Shown: positions 26,482 to 36,599 of the stretch, piece after piece
Position numbering within the stretch: position 1 is the stretch's first letter
Layout: every line of letters begins with the position of its first letter
Origin: Sphaerisporangium perillae
Lineage (GTDB): Bacteria > Actinomycetota > Actinomycetes > Streptosporangiales > Streptosporangiaceae
Reading direction: 5' to 3'
Assembly (NCBI RefSeq): GCF_023276435.1
Contig: NZ_JALLPO010000024.1
Coordinates: 93,350-157,349 of the forward strand
DNA length: 64,000 bases
The notes under the pieces: generated by a model
The model's input: only the letters and a program-made list of their open reading frames with translations
The model's database searches: none
What the model was told of the DNA's origin: nothing
Position numbers and translations under genes: made by a program

Positions 26482-27136
26482 TCCCGCTTCACTTCCTCGA
26501 TCATTTTGAGGGATACATGCTCAGGATAGGCCCATAGTCGTATGGCTTCATATCGGTTTCGTATCGAGGTCACGAGCCCAGGTTCACTCGTGATCTGACC
26601 TTCGGCTGAGGAATCCACATGAACGGTGTCGGGTTCTGCGTTCGGTAGCTTGGCAATCATGAAAGCGCCGAGCAGGCCTGGAAGGCATTCCGGGTCGACG
26701 ATTTGGATGGAGATGGTGGGCCTGTCGGCGAGTTCTACATCAGGGGCTCCCGGCTGAAGATACGCCGTGCGTAGGACTCGGTTCGCAGGAGGCCGGGGAC
26801 AAAGAGGGGATCCCAGGAGTGGAGGACGAGCGCCGTGGGTTCTATTTCTTCGACCCAGCTTCTGAACCATATAGGTCCTCCGGGGGCGATGATGCGTTCG
26901 CGCAGTCCGGTGAAGTATGTACTGCCGCCCGATCCGAAGAGGCGGTCGAGGCGTTCGGCGTCGGACTTCGATGGCGTGCGGGTGGCGGCTTCCAGGCGGC
27001 TGACCTGGGTCTGGGTGCAGCCGAGGCGGGAGGCCACGGCGGCCTGGGACAGTCGCGCGGCCTCGCGCAGGCGGCGCATCTCGGCGCCGAAGCGCATGCG
27101 GGGGGAGTCGGGACCGGGAAAGGGTTCGACGCTCAT
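26472..27136 (-). pseudogene. XRE-type (DUF5753) regulator, internally deleted and frameshifted
   Basis: From ATG 27136 (GGGAGG upstream) an XRE helix-turn-helix is intact (MRFGAEMRRLREAARLSQAA, GCTQTQVSRLEAATRTPSK; residues about 15-60) and is followed by the start of DUF5753 (LHSWDPLFVPGLLRTESYAR). That frame stops at 26735. The C-terminal part of DUF5753 (PTISIQIVDPECLPGLLGAF, then SIRNRYEAIRLWA) continues in another frame to 26472. About 80 residues usually found between are missing. The HTH part could still be made as a 133-residue protein. Confidence 0.75.
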
Positions 27137-27464
27137 CGCGTTCCTCCCGAAATGGAGAAAAACGGACCTTTCAGCTCGAGATGCGATACCGGACGCTGGT
27201 TTCGATAAACTGTTGTCCGTCATTAGCGGTCATCCAATGGGATGCCGATCGGGTCATGGATTCATCGCTCACGGGGGCAATCTAAGCACAGCTCTTGTTC
27301 ATTCGGCAGGACGGAAAAAGAAAAGCGATCCGGTATTCCACGAGGCAGGGACGGGGCGGGTGCCGCATGATCGAAAGGGCCGTCTTCGGTACGTGCTGAC
27401 GCGGCTGCCCTGGCGGATCGCGGACGCGGCGCGCTTTGCGGGAGTCCCCGGCGTCGTCGGCCCG
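27137..27464. other. Intergenic stretch upstream of the decayed regulator
   Basis: No gene seen on either strand. A possible weak promoter element (GCTTAGAT on the - strand near 27290) would read into the regulator remnant. No clear terminator for the acyl-CoA dehydrogenase operon is visible. Confidence 0.5.
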
Positions 27465-28661
27465 TCACTCGGGCAGGCGGTACTCCTCGAGGAGGCGGCG
27501 GCCGATGATCATTTTCTGGATCTCGGAGGTGCCCTCGCCGATGAGCAGCATCGGGGCCTCGCGGTACAGGCGTTCGATCTCGAACTCCTTGGAGTACCCG
27601 TACCCGCCGTGGATCCGGAAGGCGTCCTCGACGACCTCCTTGCAGTACTCCGCGGCGAGGTACTTGGCCATGCCGGCCTCCAGGTCGTTGCGCTCGCCCG
27701 CGTCCTTCTTGCGGGCGGCCATCACCATCATCTGGTGCGCGGCCTCGACCTTGGTGGCCATCTCGGCCAGTTTGAACTGGATGGCCTGGTGCTCGTGGAG
27801 CGCCTTGCCGAAGGTCTCGCGCTGCTGGGCGTACCGGATGCCGAGCTCGAACGCGCGCTGGGCCACCCCGCAGCCCCGCGCCGCCACGTTGACCCGGCCC
27901 ACCTCGACGCCGTCCATCATCTGGTAGAAGCCCTGGCCCGGCACGCCGCCGAGCACCCGTCCGGCGGGGACGCGGACGCCGTCGAGCACCATCTCGGTGG
28001 TGTCGACGCCCTTGTACCCCATCTTGTCGATCTTCCCGGGGATGGTGAGGCCAGGACGGGTCTCGCCGAAGCCCGGCTCCTTCTCGACCAGGAACGTCGT
28101 CATGTTCCGGTACACCGAACCGGCGCCCTCGTCGGTCTTGGCGAGCACCGCCACCAGGTTGGCCGACCCGCCGTTGGTCAGCCACATCTTCTGGCCGTCG
28201 ATGACGTACTCCTCACCGGAGCGGACGGCCTTCGTGCGGATGGCCGAGACGTCGGACCCGCAGTGCGGCTCGGACATCGAGAAGGCGCCGCGGATCCGCC
28301 CCTCGGCCATCTCCGGCAGGAAGTGCTCCTTCTGCTCCGGCGTACCGTGCTGCTCGATCATGTAGGCGACGATGAAGTGGGTGTTGACGATCCCCGAGAC
28401 GCTCATCCAGCCGCGGGACAGCTCCTCCACCACCAGCGCGTAGGTGAGCAGCGACTCGCCGAGCCCGCCGTACTCCTCGGGGATCATGAGCCCGAACAGG
28501 CCCATCTCCTTCATCCGCTCGACGATCTCCGAGGGGTACTCGTCCCGGTGCTCGAGTTCGGTCGCGACCGGGATGACGTCCCTGTCGACGAAGGCCCGCA
28601 CCGTGGCCAGGATCTCCCGCTGCACGTCGCTCAGGCCGTCGGTCTGCGCAAGCCGACCCAT
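27465..28661 (-). CDS. Acyl-CoA dehydrogenase
   Basis: A 398-residue FAD enzyme oxidising an acyl-CoA to its enoyl-CoA. Family motifs: GAFSMSEPHCGSDVSAIRT (about 145-163), KMWLTNGGSANL, QRETFGKALHEHQAIQFKLA, RIHGGYGYSKEFEIERLYRE, and the C-terminal IGEGTSEIQKMIIGR. The E in REAPMLLIGEGTSE/GGYG-type context is where the catalytic base lies in this family. CAGGAGGAGG precedes ATG 28661. It follows a CoA-transferase gene and a broken SDR, suggesting a small acid-degradation operon. The chain specificity is unknown. Confidence 0.92.
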   Translation of the reverse strand: MGRLAQTDGLSDVQREILATVRAFVDRDVIPVATELEHRDEYPSEIVERMKEMGLFGLMIPEEYGGLGESLLTYALVVEELSRGWMSVSGIVNTHFIVAYMIEQHGTPEQKEHFLPEMAEGRIRGAFSMSEPHCGSDVSAIRTKAVRSGEEYVIDGQKMWLTNGGSANLVAVLAKTDEGAGSVYRNMTTFLVEKEPGFGETRPGLTIPGKIDKMGYKGVDTTEMVLDGVRVPAGRVLGGVPGQGFYQMMDGVEVGRVNVAARGCGVAQRAFELGIRYAQQRETFGKALHEHQAIQFKLAEMATKVEAAHQMMVMAARKKDAGERNDLEAGMAKYLAAEYCKEVVEDAFRIHGGYGYSKEFEIERLYREAPMLLIGEGTSEIQKMIIGRRLLEEYRLPE

Positions 28662-28706
28662 TTCAGTCCTCCTCCTGCTCAGGTGGGCCGATCTCCACGG
28701 CGGGGA

Positions 28707-29951
28707 TCACCCGATCACGCCCCGGTCCCGCAGCGCGGCGAGGTCCGCGGGGGAGTGGCCGAGCGCCTCGCCGAGCACCTCGCCGGTGTGCTGACCCACC
28801 GCCGGCGCGGGACGGGCCCCGCATCGCTCGCCGTGCATCACCAGCGGCGAGCCGGCCGCGATGTGCGGGCCCACGCCGGGCTGGTCCAGCATGGCCAGCA
28901 CGGGATTGCCGGCCAGCAGCGCGGCCGGGTCGGCGACGAGATCGCCGAACGTGCGGTACCGCGCGTACAGCAGGCGCCGGGACGACAGGGCGGCGTCGAC
29001 CTCCTGGAAGGTGTGCCGGGCGAACCACGCTTCGAGCAGGCCGCTGATGACGGCGCGGTGGGTGTACCGGTCGCCCTCGCGGGTGAAGTCGGCCCCGAGC
29101 GCCCGCTCGACCGCCTCCATCGCCGCGCCGAGGCCGGTCAGGGCGAGCAGGTCCGTCCAGTGCCGCCGGGTGAGCACGACCAGCATCACGCGATGGCCGT
29201 CACCGGTCGGGAAGTCGCGGCCGTAGCTGCCGTAGACGTGGTTCCCGTCCTGGTGGCGCTCCCCGCCAAGCTGAGCCTCGGCGAGGTAGCCGAGATTGCC
29301 GGCCATGGCCATCGCCACGTCCTGGAGGGCCACGCTCACGTACTGCCCCTCCCCGGTGAGCAGGCGGCGGCGCTCGGCGGCCAGCAGGCCGAGGGCCAGA
29401 TAGAGGCCGGCGGCGATGTCCCAGGCGGGGAGCACGTGGTTGACCGGCCCCGCGCCGGCCGGTCCGGTGACCGAGGGGAGGCCGGTCTCCGCGTTCACGG
29501 TGTAGTCGACGGCCGTCCCCCCGTCGGCCTTCCCCGTGAGCTCGACGTGGATGAGGTCGGGGCGGCGCGCGCTGAGGGCCTCGTAGGACAGGCCGGGGAA
29601 CCGGGCGTTGCTGACGACGATGCCTCCACGCGGGCCGCCCCCGGTCACGAGATCGGCGATGACGGAACGGCCGGCGTCGGAGCGGAAGTCGACCTCGACG
29701 GCGCGCTTGCCCTTGTTCAGGCCGGTCCAGTAGAGGCTGGTCCCGGACTCGCTCAGCGGCCACCGGGAGCGGTCCACCTGGCCGCCGATCGGCTCCACGC
29801 GGATGACGTCGGCGCCGAGCTGGGACAGCGCCATCCCGCACAGCGGCGTGGCGACGTAGCCGGACAGCTCGACGATCCGCATTCCCCGCAGCGGGGCGCC
29901 GGCGGGCACGGCCGGGGCGGCCGGCCTGCTCTCCTCGGCCGCGCCAGTCAC
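28707..29951 (-). CDS. CaiB/BaiF-type (class III) CoA transferase
   Basis: A 414-residue protein. Motifs: [20 protein letters not shown] (about 20-39), [32 protein letters not shown], a family aspartate context [20 protein letters not shown], and [16 protein letters not shown]. It moves CoA between acyl-CoA and a free acid. The GTG start overlaps the SDR remnant stop (GTGA), so the three genes were one operon before the SDR was damaged. Confidence 0.88.
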   Translation of the reverse strand: MTGAAEESRPAAPAVPAGAPLRGMRIVELSGYVATPLCGMALSQLGADVIRVEPIGGQVDRSRWPLSESGTSLYWTGLNKGKRAVEVDFRSDAGRSVIADLVTGGGPRGGIVVSNARFPGLSYEALSARRPDLIHVELTGKADGGTAVDYTVNAETGLPSVTGPAGAGPVNHVLPAWDIAAGLYLALGLLAAERRRLLTGEGQYVSVALQDVAMAMAGNLGYLAEAQLGGERHQDGNHVYGSYGRDFPTGDGHRVMLVVLTRRHWTDLLALTGLGAAMEAVERALGADFTREGDRYTHRAVISGLLEAWFARHTFQEVDAALSSRRLLYARYRTFGDLVADPAALLAGNPVLAMLDQPGVGPHIAAGSPLVMHGERCGARPAPAVGQHTGEVLGEALGHSPADLAALRDRGVIG

Positions 29952-30364
29952 ATCAACCGCCCGCCGGTGACCTCGTGCACCGTGCCCGTCATGTAGCTGG
30001 ACAGGAACAGCACGACGCTCGCGACCTCGGACGGCTCGCCCGCCCGGCCCATCGGGATCTCCGCCATCTTCTGGTCCCAGGCGTGCCGCGGCATGGCCTC
30101 GGTCATCGCGGTGCGGATGAGTCCCGGCTGGACGGCGTTGACCCGCACGCCCAGGTGGGCCAGCTCCTTGGCAGCGGCCTTGGTGAGGCCCACGATGCCG
30201 GCCTTGGCCGCCGAGTAGTTCGTCTGGCCGACCATGCCGACCTTGCCCGACAGCGAGGACATGTTGACGATCGACCCCCGGCCGGCCTCCCTCATCACGA
30301 ACCGGTGCACCGGCGCCCGGATGCTTTCGAACTCGTCGGCGCCTACGGCTCCTCGCCCAGTCAT
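29948..30364 (-). pseudogene. SDR (FabG-like) dehydrogenase, N-terminus lost
   Basis: Only 138 residues against about 250 for the family. The active-site part is present ([63 protein letters not shown]) but the Rossmann TGxxxGIG cofactor loop and first half are missing. The first about 25 residues look like a scrambled join. Without the cofactor site it cannot be an ordinary SDR. No missing half is found in other frames nearby. Confidence 0.75.
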
Positions 30365-30419
30365 GTGTATAAGCTACTTAAGACCGTGAGGAGCCCTGGC
30401 ACGTGGTCCCGGCGCGCGG

Positions 30420-31832
30420 TCACAGGCCGTAGGCCTCCAGCAGGCGCAGCCAGACCTCGCTGACCGTCGGGAACGACGGGACCGCGTGCCAGAGCCGCTC
30501 CAGCGGCACCTCGGCCGTGACCGCGATGGTCGCGGAGTGCAGCAGCTCGGCCGTGTCCGGCCCGGCGAAGGTGACCCCGAGCAGCACCTGGCGCTCGGTG
30601 TCGACCACGGCCTTGGCCCGGCCCCGGTAGCCGTCGCCAAGCAGGTAGGCGCCGGTCACGTTGCCGAGGTCGTACTCCACCGTGCGCACGGGGAATCCCT
30701 CGGCCCGGGCGAGGGCCTCGGTCCGGCCGACCGCGCAGATCTGCGGGTCGGTGAAGACCACCTGCGGAGCGCCGTACCCGTCGCCGATGTCGCGCAGCCC
30801 AGGCAGGTCGTCGGGTTCGCCCTTGGCGCGGGCGGCGATGACGTCGCCGCAGAGGCGCGCCTGGTACTTGCCCATGTGGGTGAGCAGGTTGCGGCCGTTG
30901 ACGTCGCCCACGGCGTACAGCCAGCCTCCCGCGACACCGGTGGCCCGCATGCTGTCGTCCACCTCGACCGGACGGTCGCCGGCCAGCCCGACCGATTGCA
31001 GGCCCACGCCGGCGAGGGCGGCGCGGCGGCCGGTGGCCACCAGCAGTTCGTCGGCCTCCACCGGGGGGCCGGAGGCGAGGTGCACGGTGACCGGGCCGCC
31101 CGGCACCGGACGCTCCACCCGGGTCACGCTCGCGCCCATGCGCACCTCGATGCCCACGTTGGCGAACTCCTCGGCCACGAGCCGCCCGGCGAAGGGCTCC
31201 ATCCTCCCCAGCAGCCGGTCGCCGCGCACCAGCACCGTGGTCTCGGCCGCGCCGAGCCCGTGCATGGCCTGGGCCATCTCGCAGGCCACCACGCCGCCGC
31301 CGATGACGGTCAGCCGCCCGGGTATGGCCTTGGCGGCGGTCACCTCGTGGCTGGTCCACGGCCGGGCCTCGGCCATGCCCGGGACCGGCGGGACGGCCGC
31401 GACGCTGCCGGTGGCGAGCACGACCGCGTGCCGGGCGGTCAGCGACCGGGACGTGCCGCCGGGCTCCTGCACCCGGACCCGCCTCGGACCGTCCAGGCTT
31501 CCCCGCCCGCGCACGAACGTCGCCGGCACCCCCTCGAGCCACGCCACCTGCCCGGCGTCGTCGTAGTGCGAGACGGTCTCGTCGCGGCGGGCCAGCACGG
31601 CGGCGGCGTCGATCGGCCCGATCGAAAGGCCCGGGACCCGGCGGACCTCGGCGGCCAGGTCCACCGGCCGCAGCAGCGCCTTGCTCGGCACGCACGCCCA
31701 GTAGGCGCACTCACCGCCGACCAGGTTCTCCTCCACGACCGCGGCACTGAGGCCGCCTCGTACGGCCCTGGCCGCGACGTTCTCACCGGCCGGGCCGGCG
31801 CCGATGACGATCACGTCGAACTCGTCCGGCAT
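30420..31832 (-). CDS. Pyridine nucleotide-disulfide oxidoreductase, class I (MerA/Lpd-like)
   Basis: A 470-residue protein from ATG 31832 with AGGAGG six bases upstream. An FAD-binding GAGPAG is at 11-16, redox cysteines are in GGECAYWACVPSKALL (C42, C47), a second Rossmann motif is VIGGGVVACEMAQAMHGLG, then an FAD ATG-D motif AVGDVNGRNLL. The dimer-domain end has HAVPSFPTVSEVW where classical members have HAHPTLSE, so the acid-base pair is displaced. The substrate is not predictable: quinone, disulfide or metal are all possible. Confidence 0.82.
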   Translation of the reverse strand: MPDEFDVIVIGAGPAGENVAARAVRGGLSAAVVEENLVGGECAYWACVPSKALLRPVDLAAEVRRVPGLSIGPIDAAAVLARRDETVSHYDDAGQVAWLEGVPATFVRGRGSLDGPRRVRVQEPGGTSRSLTARHAVVLATGSVAAVPPVPGMAEARPWTSHEVTAAKAIPGRLTVIGGGVVACEMAQAMHGLGAAETTVLVRGDRLLGRMEPFAGRLVAEEFANVGIEVRMGASVTRVERPVPGGPVTVHLASGPPVEADELLVATGRRAALAGVGLQSVGLAGDRPVEVDDSMRATGVAGGWLYAVGDVNGRNLLTHMGKYQARLCGDVIAARAKGEPDDLPGLRDIGDGYGAPQVVFTDPQICAVGRTEALARAEGFPVRTVEYDLGNVTGAYLLGDGYRGRAKAVVDTERQVLLGVTFAGPDTAELLHSATIAVTAEVPLERLWHAVPSFPTVSEVWLRLLEAYGL

Positions 31833-32060
31833 GACTACCTCCTGGGAACTGAGCGTCTTCTCCACGGCCCCCGCGACCGCGGGTCGGCGGCGGCGGTCAC
31901 CCGGCGGCGAGGGAACAGGCCTTCCCTTGATCGCGCCACCGATCGGGGCTGATCATCCCACAGGGCCCGCCACGGGGCCCTGCACGGAACGGTCAAGTCC
32001 GGTCGGCGGCGCGAGCCGTTCGCTGAACGCCGGGGCGATCGCCACGGCGGCACGGGCCGG

Positions 32061-33014
32061 TCAGGGACCCGTGAGGCGGCGTTCGCCGTTCGTGGTGAGG
32101 ACGAACACCTGCCAGTTGTAGTACGCGTAGTAGTTCCTGCTGTCCCGCTTCATCTGCCGGGCGTGCAGCAGGACGGCGTTCACGTAGGCGTTGGACGGGT
32201 TGTAGGCGTGTAGCGCCCTCTTGTAGTCGCGGGGGGCGCCGGAGGCGCGCAGGTAGTTGGCGGCGCCCGCGATGGCATCCTCCGGGTCCTGGATGTCCCC
32301 GCCCATGCCGTACGCCTTCCAGGTCGCCGGCATGAACTGCATGGGACCCTGCGCGCCCGCGTAGCTCGCGGACCTGACCCGGCCGAACTTGGTCTCCACG
32401 AGCATCACCGCGGCCAGGACCTCCCACTCCACCCCGAACCGGCGCTCGGCCTTCTTGAACTGGCCGAGGAGGACGCCCGCGGGCAATGGACGCTGAACCT
32501 TGAACGTCGCCGAGCCCTTGAGGGGGTGGGCCAGCGAGAGCAGCTCGCGGATGGCCTCGGTGTTGTCCCTGGCCTCCCCGGCGAGCGGCGCGGCCAGCTC
32601 GCCGAAGGCGCGGGAGGCCGGCCCGGGATGGCGGGCGGCGAAGCGGTAGATGCGCTGCTGGTGCAGCGCCAGGAGCACGACCGGCTCCGGCGGCCCGCCC
32701 CGCGACGGATCGCCGTCCCCGGTCCAGGCGTCGACGGCCGCATGAAGCGCACGGGTGGTGTCCTTCAGGGACCGCGCGAGCTTCGAGGCGTCCTTTGGGA
32801 TCTTCGTATCGGGGGCGGGAAGGCCGGCCCGTTCGCCGGTCGCGGCCGGCGTCGCCGACCGCTCCGAGGTCGACGCCGGAGACGGCGGCGAGGCCGTCTC
32901 CGCCCTGCCCGCGGGCTGCCCGCAGCCGCAGACGCCGACCAGGGTCGCGGTGATGACCGCCGCCATCGCCCGGGCGCGGGCCGGACGACGCGTGCTCTCC
33001 GTGCCTTGGTCCAT
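32061..33014 (-). CDS. Lipoprotein lytic transglycosylase (SLT/MltB-like)
   Basis: A 317-residue protein. The N-terminus carries a signal peptide with a lipobox-like GVCGC (about 28-32). After a Ser/Thr/Pro-rich stretch and a helical region, the catalytic domain starts near 190: VLAAVMLVETKFGRVRSASY (Glu of ETKFG is the expected acid), GAQGPMQFMPATWKAYG, DAIAGAANYLRASG, and ALHAYNPSNAYVNAVLL. It cleaves peptidoglycan glycan strands outside the membrane. It stands alone between two operons. Confidence 0.85.
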   Translation of the reverse strand: MDQGTESTRRPARARAMAAVITATLVGVCGCGQPAGRAETASPPSPASTSERSATPAATGERAGLPAPDTKIPKDASKLARSLKDTTRALHAAVDAWTGDGDPSRGGPPEPVVLLALHQQRIYRFAARHPGPASRAFGELAAPLAGEARDNTEAIRELLSLAHPLKGSATFKVQRPLPAGVLLGQFKKAERRFGVEWEVLAAVMLVETKFGRVRSASYAGAQGPMQFMPATWKAYGMGGDIQDPEDAIAGAANYLRASGAPRDYKRALHAYNPSNAYVNAVLLHARQMKRDSRNYYAYYNWQVFVLTTNGERRLTGP

Positions 33015-33123
33015 AGCGGCAACCTACAACCGCCGACGCGACGGGCGGGGCGACGCGCGCGAGGGCCGGCCTGCGAGTCGCCGCGTATGTCCTGCGCTGA
33101 GCTGCCGACGACCGCCGTGCCGG

Positions 33124-34254
33124 TCAGGTGGTCCACGCGGCGGCGAGGAGTTCGAAGGAGCGGACGCGGTCGGCGTGGTCGTGGGCGATGGTGGTGACCA
33201 GCAGCTCGTCGGCGCCGGTCGCGTCCCGCAGGACACCTAGCCGGTCCACCACCGTCTCAGGCGACCCGACGAACTGGGTGTCGAGCCGGTCGGCGACCAG
33301 CGCGCGGTCCTCCTCGCTCCAGACGTGCGCGGCGGCCTCCTCCGGCGACGGGAACGCCATCGCCCCGTCGCCGCGGCGGATGCTCCGCACCCAGAGCCCG
33401 TACGGCTCGGCGATCCTGCGCGCCTCCTCGTCGGTGGCGGCCACGACGACGTCGGCCGACACCATGACGTGCGGGGCGGCGAGCGTCGCCGACGGCTTGA
33501 ACGCGTCCCGGTACCCCTCCACCGCCTCCAGCACGGTGGCGGGGCTGACGTGGTAGTTCGCGGCGAACGGCAGCCCGCGCTCGCCGGCGACCTGGGCGCT
33601 CTGGCCGCCGCTGCTGCCGAGGATCCACAGCTCCACCTCGGCGCCCTCGCCGGGCTGGGCGTGCGCCTGGAATCCGTCGGCGGAGCGGTAGGCGCCGGCG
33701 AGCAGCGCCTGGATGTCGTCGACCTGCTCGGCGAAGTCGGGTGACTCGGCGCCGGGCTGCTGGAGCAGCGATCCGGACAGCTTGAAGAGCGGGGAGTGCG
33801 CGAGCGCGGCGAAGGAGAACGGCGGCGGGATGAGCAGGCCGTCCACGATCCGCGCCTCGGCAGGCGGCGGGGCGGGCGCGCCGGCGGCGGCGCGGGCCGC
33901 GGAGCTCAGTTCCTTGGCGCGCTGTCCGGAGCGGCCGAGGCCGAGGTCGATCCGGCCGGGGTGCAGCGCCTCGATGGTGCCGAACTGCTCGACCACGGCG
34001 AGCGGGGTCTGGTGGCCGAGCTGGACGGCGCCGGAGCCGACCCGGATCCGGCTGGTGGCCGCGGCGACGGCGGTGATGAGGACGGCGGGCGCCGAGCTGG
34101 CGACGCCGGGGGTGAGATGGTGCTCGGCCAGCCAGTACCGGTGGTAGCCGAGCTCCTCGGCCCGCCGGGCGATGTCGACGGTGTTCCTGAGCGCGTCGCG
34201 CGCGGTTCCGCCCGAGACGATGGGGGCGAGGTCGAGGATCGAGAGCGGCGTCAT
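33124..34254 (-). CDS. LLM-class flavin-dependent monooxygenase (MsnO8-like)
   Basis: A 376-residue bacterial-luciferase-like TIM-barrel enzyme using reduced flavin. Motifs: [55 protein letters not shown]. Last gene of the long sulfur operon. ATG 34254 overlaps the preceding stop (ATGA); the longer open frame upstream is a shadow. It needs FMNH2 from a reductase, which is not in this operon but is present in the facing one (51325-51855). Confidence 0.88.
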   Translation of the reverse strand: MTPLSILDLAPIVSGGTARDALRNTVDIARRAEELGYHRYWLAEHHLTPGVASSAPAVLITAVAAATSRIRVGSGAVQLGHQTPLAVVEQFGTIEALHPGRIDLGLGRSGQRAKELSSAARAAAGAPAPPPAEARIVDGLLIPPPFSFAALAHSPLFKLSGSLLQQPGAESPDFAEQVDDIQALLAGAYRSADGFQAHAQPGEGAEVELWILGSSGGQSAQVAGERGLPFAANYHVSPATVLEAVEGYRDAFKPSATLAAPHVMVSADVVVAATDEEARRIAEPYGLWVRSIRRGDGAMAFPSPEEAAAHVWSEEDRALVADRLDTQFVGSPETVVDRLGVLRDATGADELLVTTIAHDHADRVRSFELLAAAWTT

Positions 34255-35306
34255 GACAGTCCTCCGTTGGAGAGTGGTCTGCTGGGGATCTCCTTGCGGA
34301 GGACGGGGGCGACGTCGCGCTGGAACAGCTCCAGCGACGCGCGATGCTGGGCGTCGGTCAGCCCGTCGGCCTCGGCGGACAGGTGCATCACCTCGTGGCC
34401 GAGCCGTTCGTGGTAGCGGTGGATCTTCTCGATGATCTGGGAGGGGCTGCCGACGAGGATGGAGCTGCGCTCGATGGCGTCTTCCAGGGTGTGAAAGACC
34501 GGGTCCAGGCCGCGCGAGGTGAACAGGGCGATCCGGGCATCGAAGATCGGCCGGTACGTTCTGATGGCCTCCTGCGAGGTCTTGGCTCCGTAGTAGCCCG
34601 CGCTGCCCGCGCCCACCAGGGCGTCGGCGGGGGCGTGGCCGTAGAACTCCCAGCGCTCCCGGTAGTAGCGGATCAGCTCCGCGTACGGCTCGACCGGGTT
34701 GGTGACGTTGGCGGAGAAGACCGGGTCGCCGTACCGGGCGGCGAGGTCCACCGACTCCCTGCTGGTGGCGCTGCCGTGCCAGATCCTGATCCGCGGCCGC
34801 AGGGGCCTCGGGAGCACCTCGGCGTTCTCCAGCGGCGGCCGGAAACGCCCTGACCAGGTCACCTTGTCGTCGTGCCAGAGCCGCCGGAACAGCTCGTACC
34901 CCTCCTTGTTGCGGTCCCACTGGTCGCTCTCCGTCACGTGGAAGAGCTCCGCCTGCGCGGTGCCGTTGCCCTTGCCGATCATCAGCTCCAGCCGGCCGCC
35001 GGAGAGGTGGTCCAGGGTCGAGTAGTCCTCGAACGCCCGGACCGGGTCGAGCAGACTGAGCGTCGTCACGGCGGTGAACAGCTTGATCTTCGAGGTGAGG
35101 GCCGCGATGTGGCTGAGCACCACCGGCGGGGAGGAGGACAGGAAGGGCCGTTCGTGCCGCTCGCCGAAGGCGAACCCGTCGAAGCCCAGTTCTTCCGCGA
35201 GGACCGCGCTGGCCACGACCTCGCGGAATCGTTCGGTGACCGGCTTGTACTCGCCGGTGAGCGGGTGGGGGGTGTGGAAGGCCAGTGTCATCGCCAGGAA
35301 CTTCAA
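34251..35306 (-). CDS. LLM-class flavin-dependent oxidoreductase
   Basis: A 351-residue luciferase-like enzyme. Motifs: [60 protein letters not shown]. Second-last gene of the sulfur operon, coupled to the next by ATGA. It is related to but clearly distinct from the other three monooxygenases, implying different sulfonates or sulfones as substrates. The spacer upstream (35307-35429) holds no gene. Confidence 0.87.
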   Translation of the reverse strand: MKFLAMTLAFHTPHPLTGEYKPVTERFREVVASAVLAEELGFDGFAFGERHERPFLSSSPPVVLSHIAALTSKIKLFTAVTTLSLLDPVRAFEDYSTLDHLSGGRLELMIGKGNGTAQAELFHVTESDQWDRNKEGYELFRRLWHDDKVTWSGRFRPPLENAEVLPRPLRPRIRIWHGSATSRESVDLAARYGDPVFSANVTNPVEPYAELIRYYRERWEFYGHAPADALVGAGSAGYYGAKTSQEAIRTYRPIFDARIALFTSRGLDPVFHTLEDAIERSSILVGSPSQIIEKIHRYHERLGHEVMHLSAEADGLTDAQHRASLELFQRDVAPVLRKEIPSRPLSNGGLS

Positions 35307-35429
35307 GGCCGGTGGTACTCCTTCGTCGTGCGGGTCACCTCGGGGATGTCGGCCGAGGCGGGTAGGCGCGGGAGGCGGGGCGCGGCCCGGTGGCCGGGAC
35401 CGATCGTCGGGCGATGGTGCGGACAGGGC

Positions 35430-36599
35430 TCATGAGGCCTGCCGATAACGGCTGGGCGGGCGGCTCAGGCCCAGCCGGCCGCGCAGGTCGGCGGTCTCAT
35501 ACGCGCGGCGGAAGGCGCCCCTGCTCTGCAGCTCGGGCACCAGGACGCGGGTGATCGCGGTCAGGTCGTGGGGCAGCACGCCGGGCCGGAGGCGGTAGCC
35601 GTCCAGGCCCGCGTCGCGCCAGTCGAGCAGGAGGCCGGCGAGCCGGTCCGCGGTGCCGACGAAGACGTGGGCGTCCGAGACGAGCTCGGCCCCGTCGAGA
35701 TCGTCCAGGCGCGCCTTACGGTCCACGCCGCCGAGGAAGACCACCAGGTCGGCGAGGATCTTCAACGGCGGTCCGCTACGGCCCACGGCGGCCTCCGCCG
35801 CCCGCACGCGGCCGACGATCTCCTCGGCGTCCTCCCGGTCGCGGGGGGTGACGTACACGACGTCGCCGCCGCGGGCCGCGAACTCGTACGGCAGGGTGTC
35901 GTGCGCGAGCGAGGTGACCAGGGGCTGCCCCTGCGGGGAGCGCGGGGTGATCGAGGGGCCCTTGACGCTGAACCACTCGCCCTGGAAGTCGATGTAGTGC
36001 AGGCGGTCCCGGTCGATGAAGCGGCCGGTCGCCACATCGCGGATCTCGGCGTCGTCATCCCAGCTGTCCCACAGCCGGCGGACCACTTCGACGGCGTCGG
36101 CGGCCTCGCCGAACAGCTTCGCGACGTGCTCGGCGATGGCCGGATCGGAGAGGTCCAGCGGCGGGAACGCGCGGCGTCCGAAATGGGCGGCCTCGTCCGG
36201 GCGGGCGGACACCCGGGGCCGCCAGCCGGCCCGGCCGCGGCTGACGTGGTCGAGCGAGGCGATGCCGATGGCGACGTGGAACGGCTCGGTGTGGGTCGTG
36301 CTCGTGGTCGGGATCAGCCCGATCCTGGTGGTCAGCGGGGCCAGGCTGGAGGCCAGCAGCACCGCGTCCAGCCGGCCGCGCACCTGGTCGAGCCGGTCGT
36401 CAGGGGCGTCGAAGCGGGAGGACTGCAGGCCCAGGGAGTCTTCGAAGGTGACCCAGTCGAGCAGGCCGCGTTCGGCCTCCAGCACCAGTTCGGCCCAGTA
36501 CCCGGCGGTGAAAAGCCGGTCGGGACGCGTTCCCTCGTCTCGCCAGGCGGCCGGGTGCCAGCCGGCGCCGTCCAGCGCGACGGCCAGATGCAAGGTCAT
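35430..36599 (-). CDS. NtaA/DszA-like FMNH2-dependent monooxygenase (divergent)
   Basis: A 389-residue protein of the NtaA/SnaA/DszA/SoxA group, shorter than its neighbour. Motifs: WVTFEDSLGLQSSRFD, RIGLIPTTSTTHTEPFHVAI, SLDHVSRGRAGWRPRVSA, and QGEWFSVKGPSITPRSPQGQ. ATG 36599 overlaps the upstream stop (ATGA). Such enzymes cleave C-S or C-N bonds with reduced flavin and oxygen. Confidence 0.87.
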   Translation of the reverse strand: MTLHLAVALDGAGWHPAAWRDEGTRPDRLFTAGYWAELVLEAERGLLDWVTFEDSLGLQSSRFDAPDDRLDQVRGRLDAVLLASSLAPLTTRIGLIPTTSTTHTEPFHVAIGIASLDHVSRGRAGWRPRVSARPDEAAHFGRRAFPPLDLSDPAIAEHVAKLFGEAADAVEVVRRLWDSWDDDAEIRDVATGRFIDRDRLHYIDFQGEWFSVKGPSITPRSPQGQPLVTSLAHDTLPYEFAARGGDVVYVTPRDREDAEEIVGRVRAAEAAVGRSGPPLKILADLVVFLGGVDRKARLDDLDGAELVSDAHVFVGTADRLAGLLLDWRDAGLDGYRLRPGVLPHDLTAITRVLVPELQSRGAFRRAYETADLRGRLGLSRPPSRYRQAS

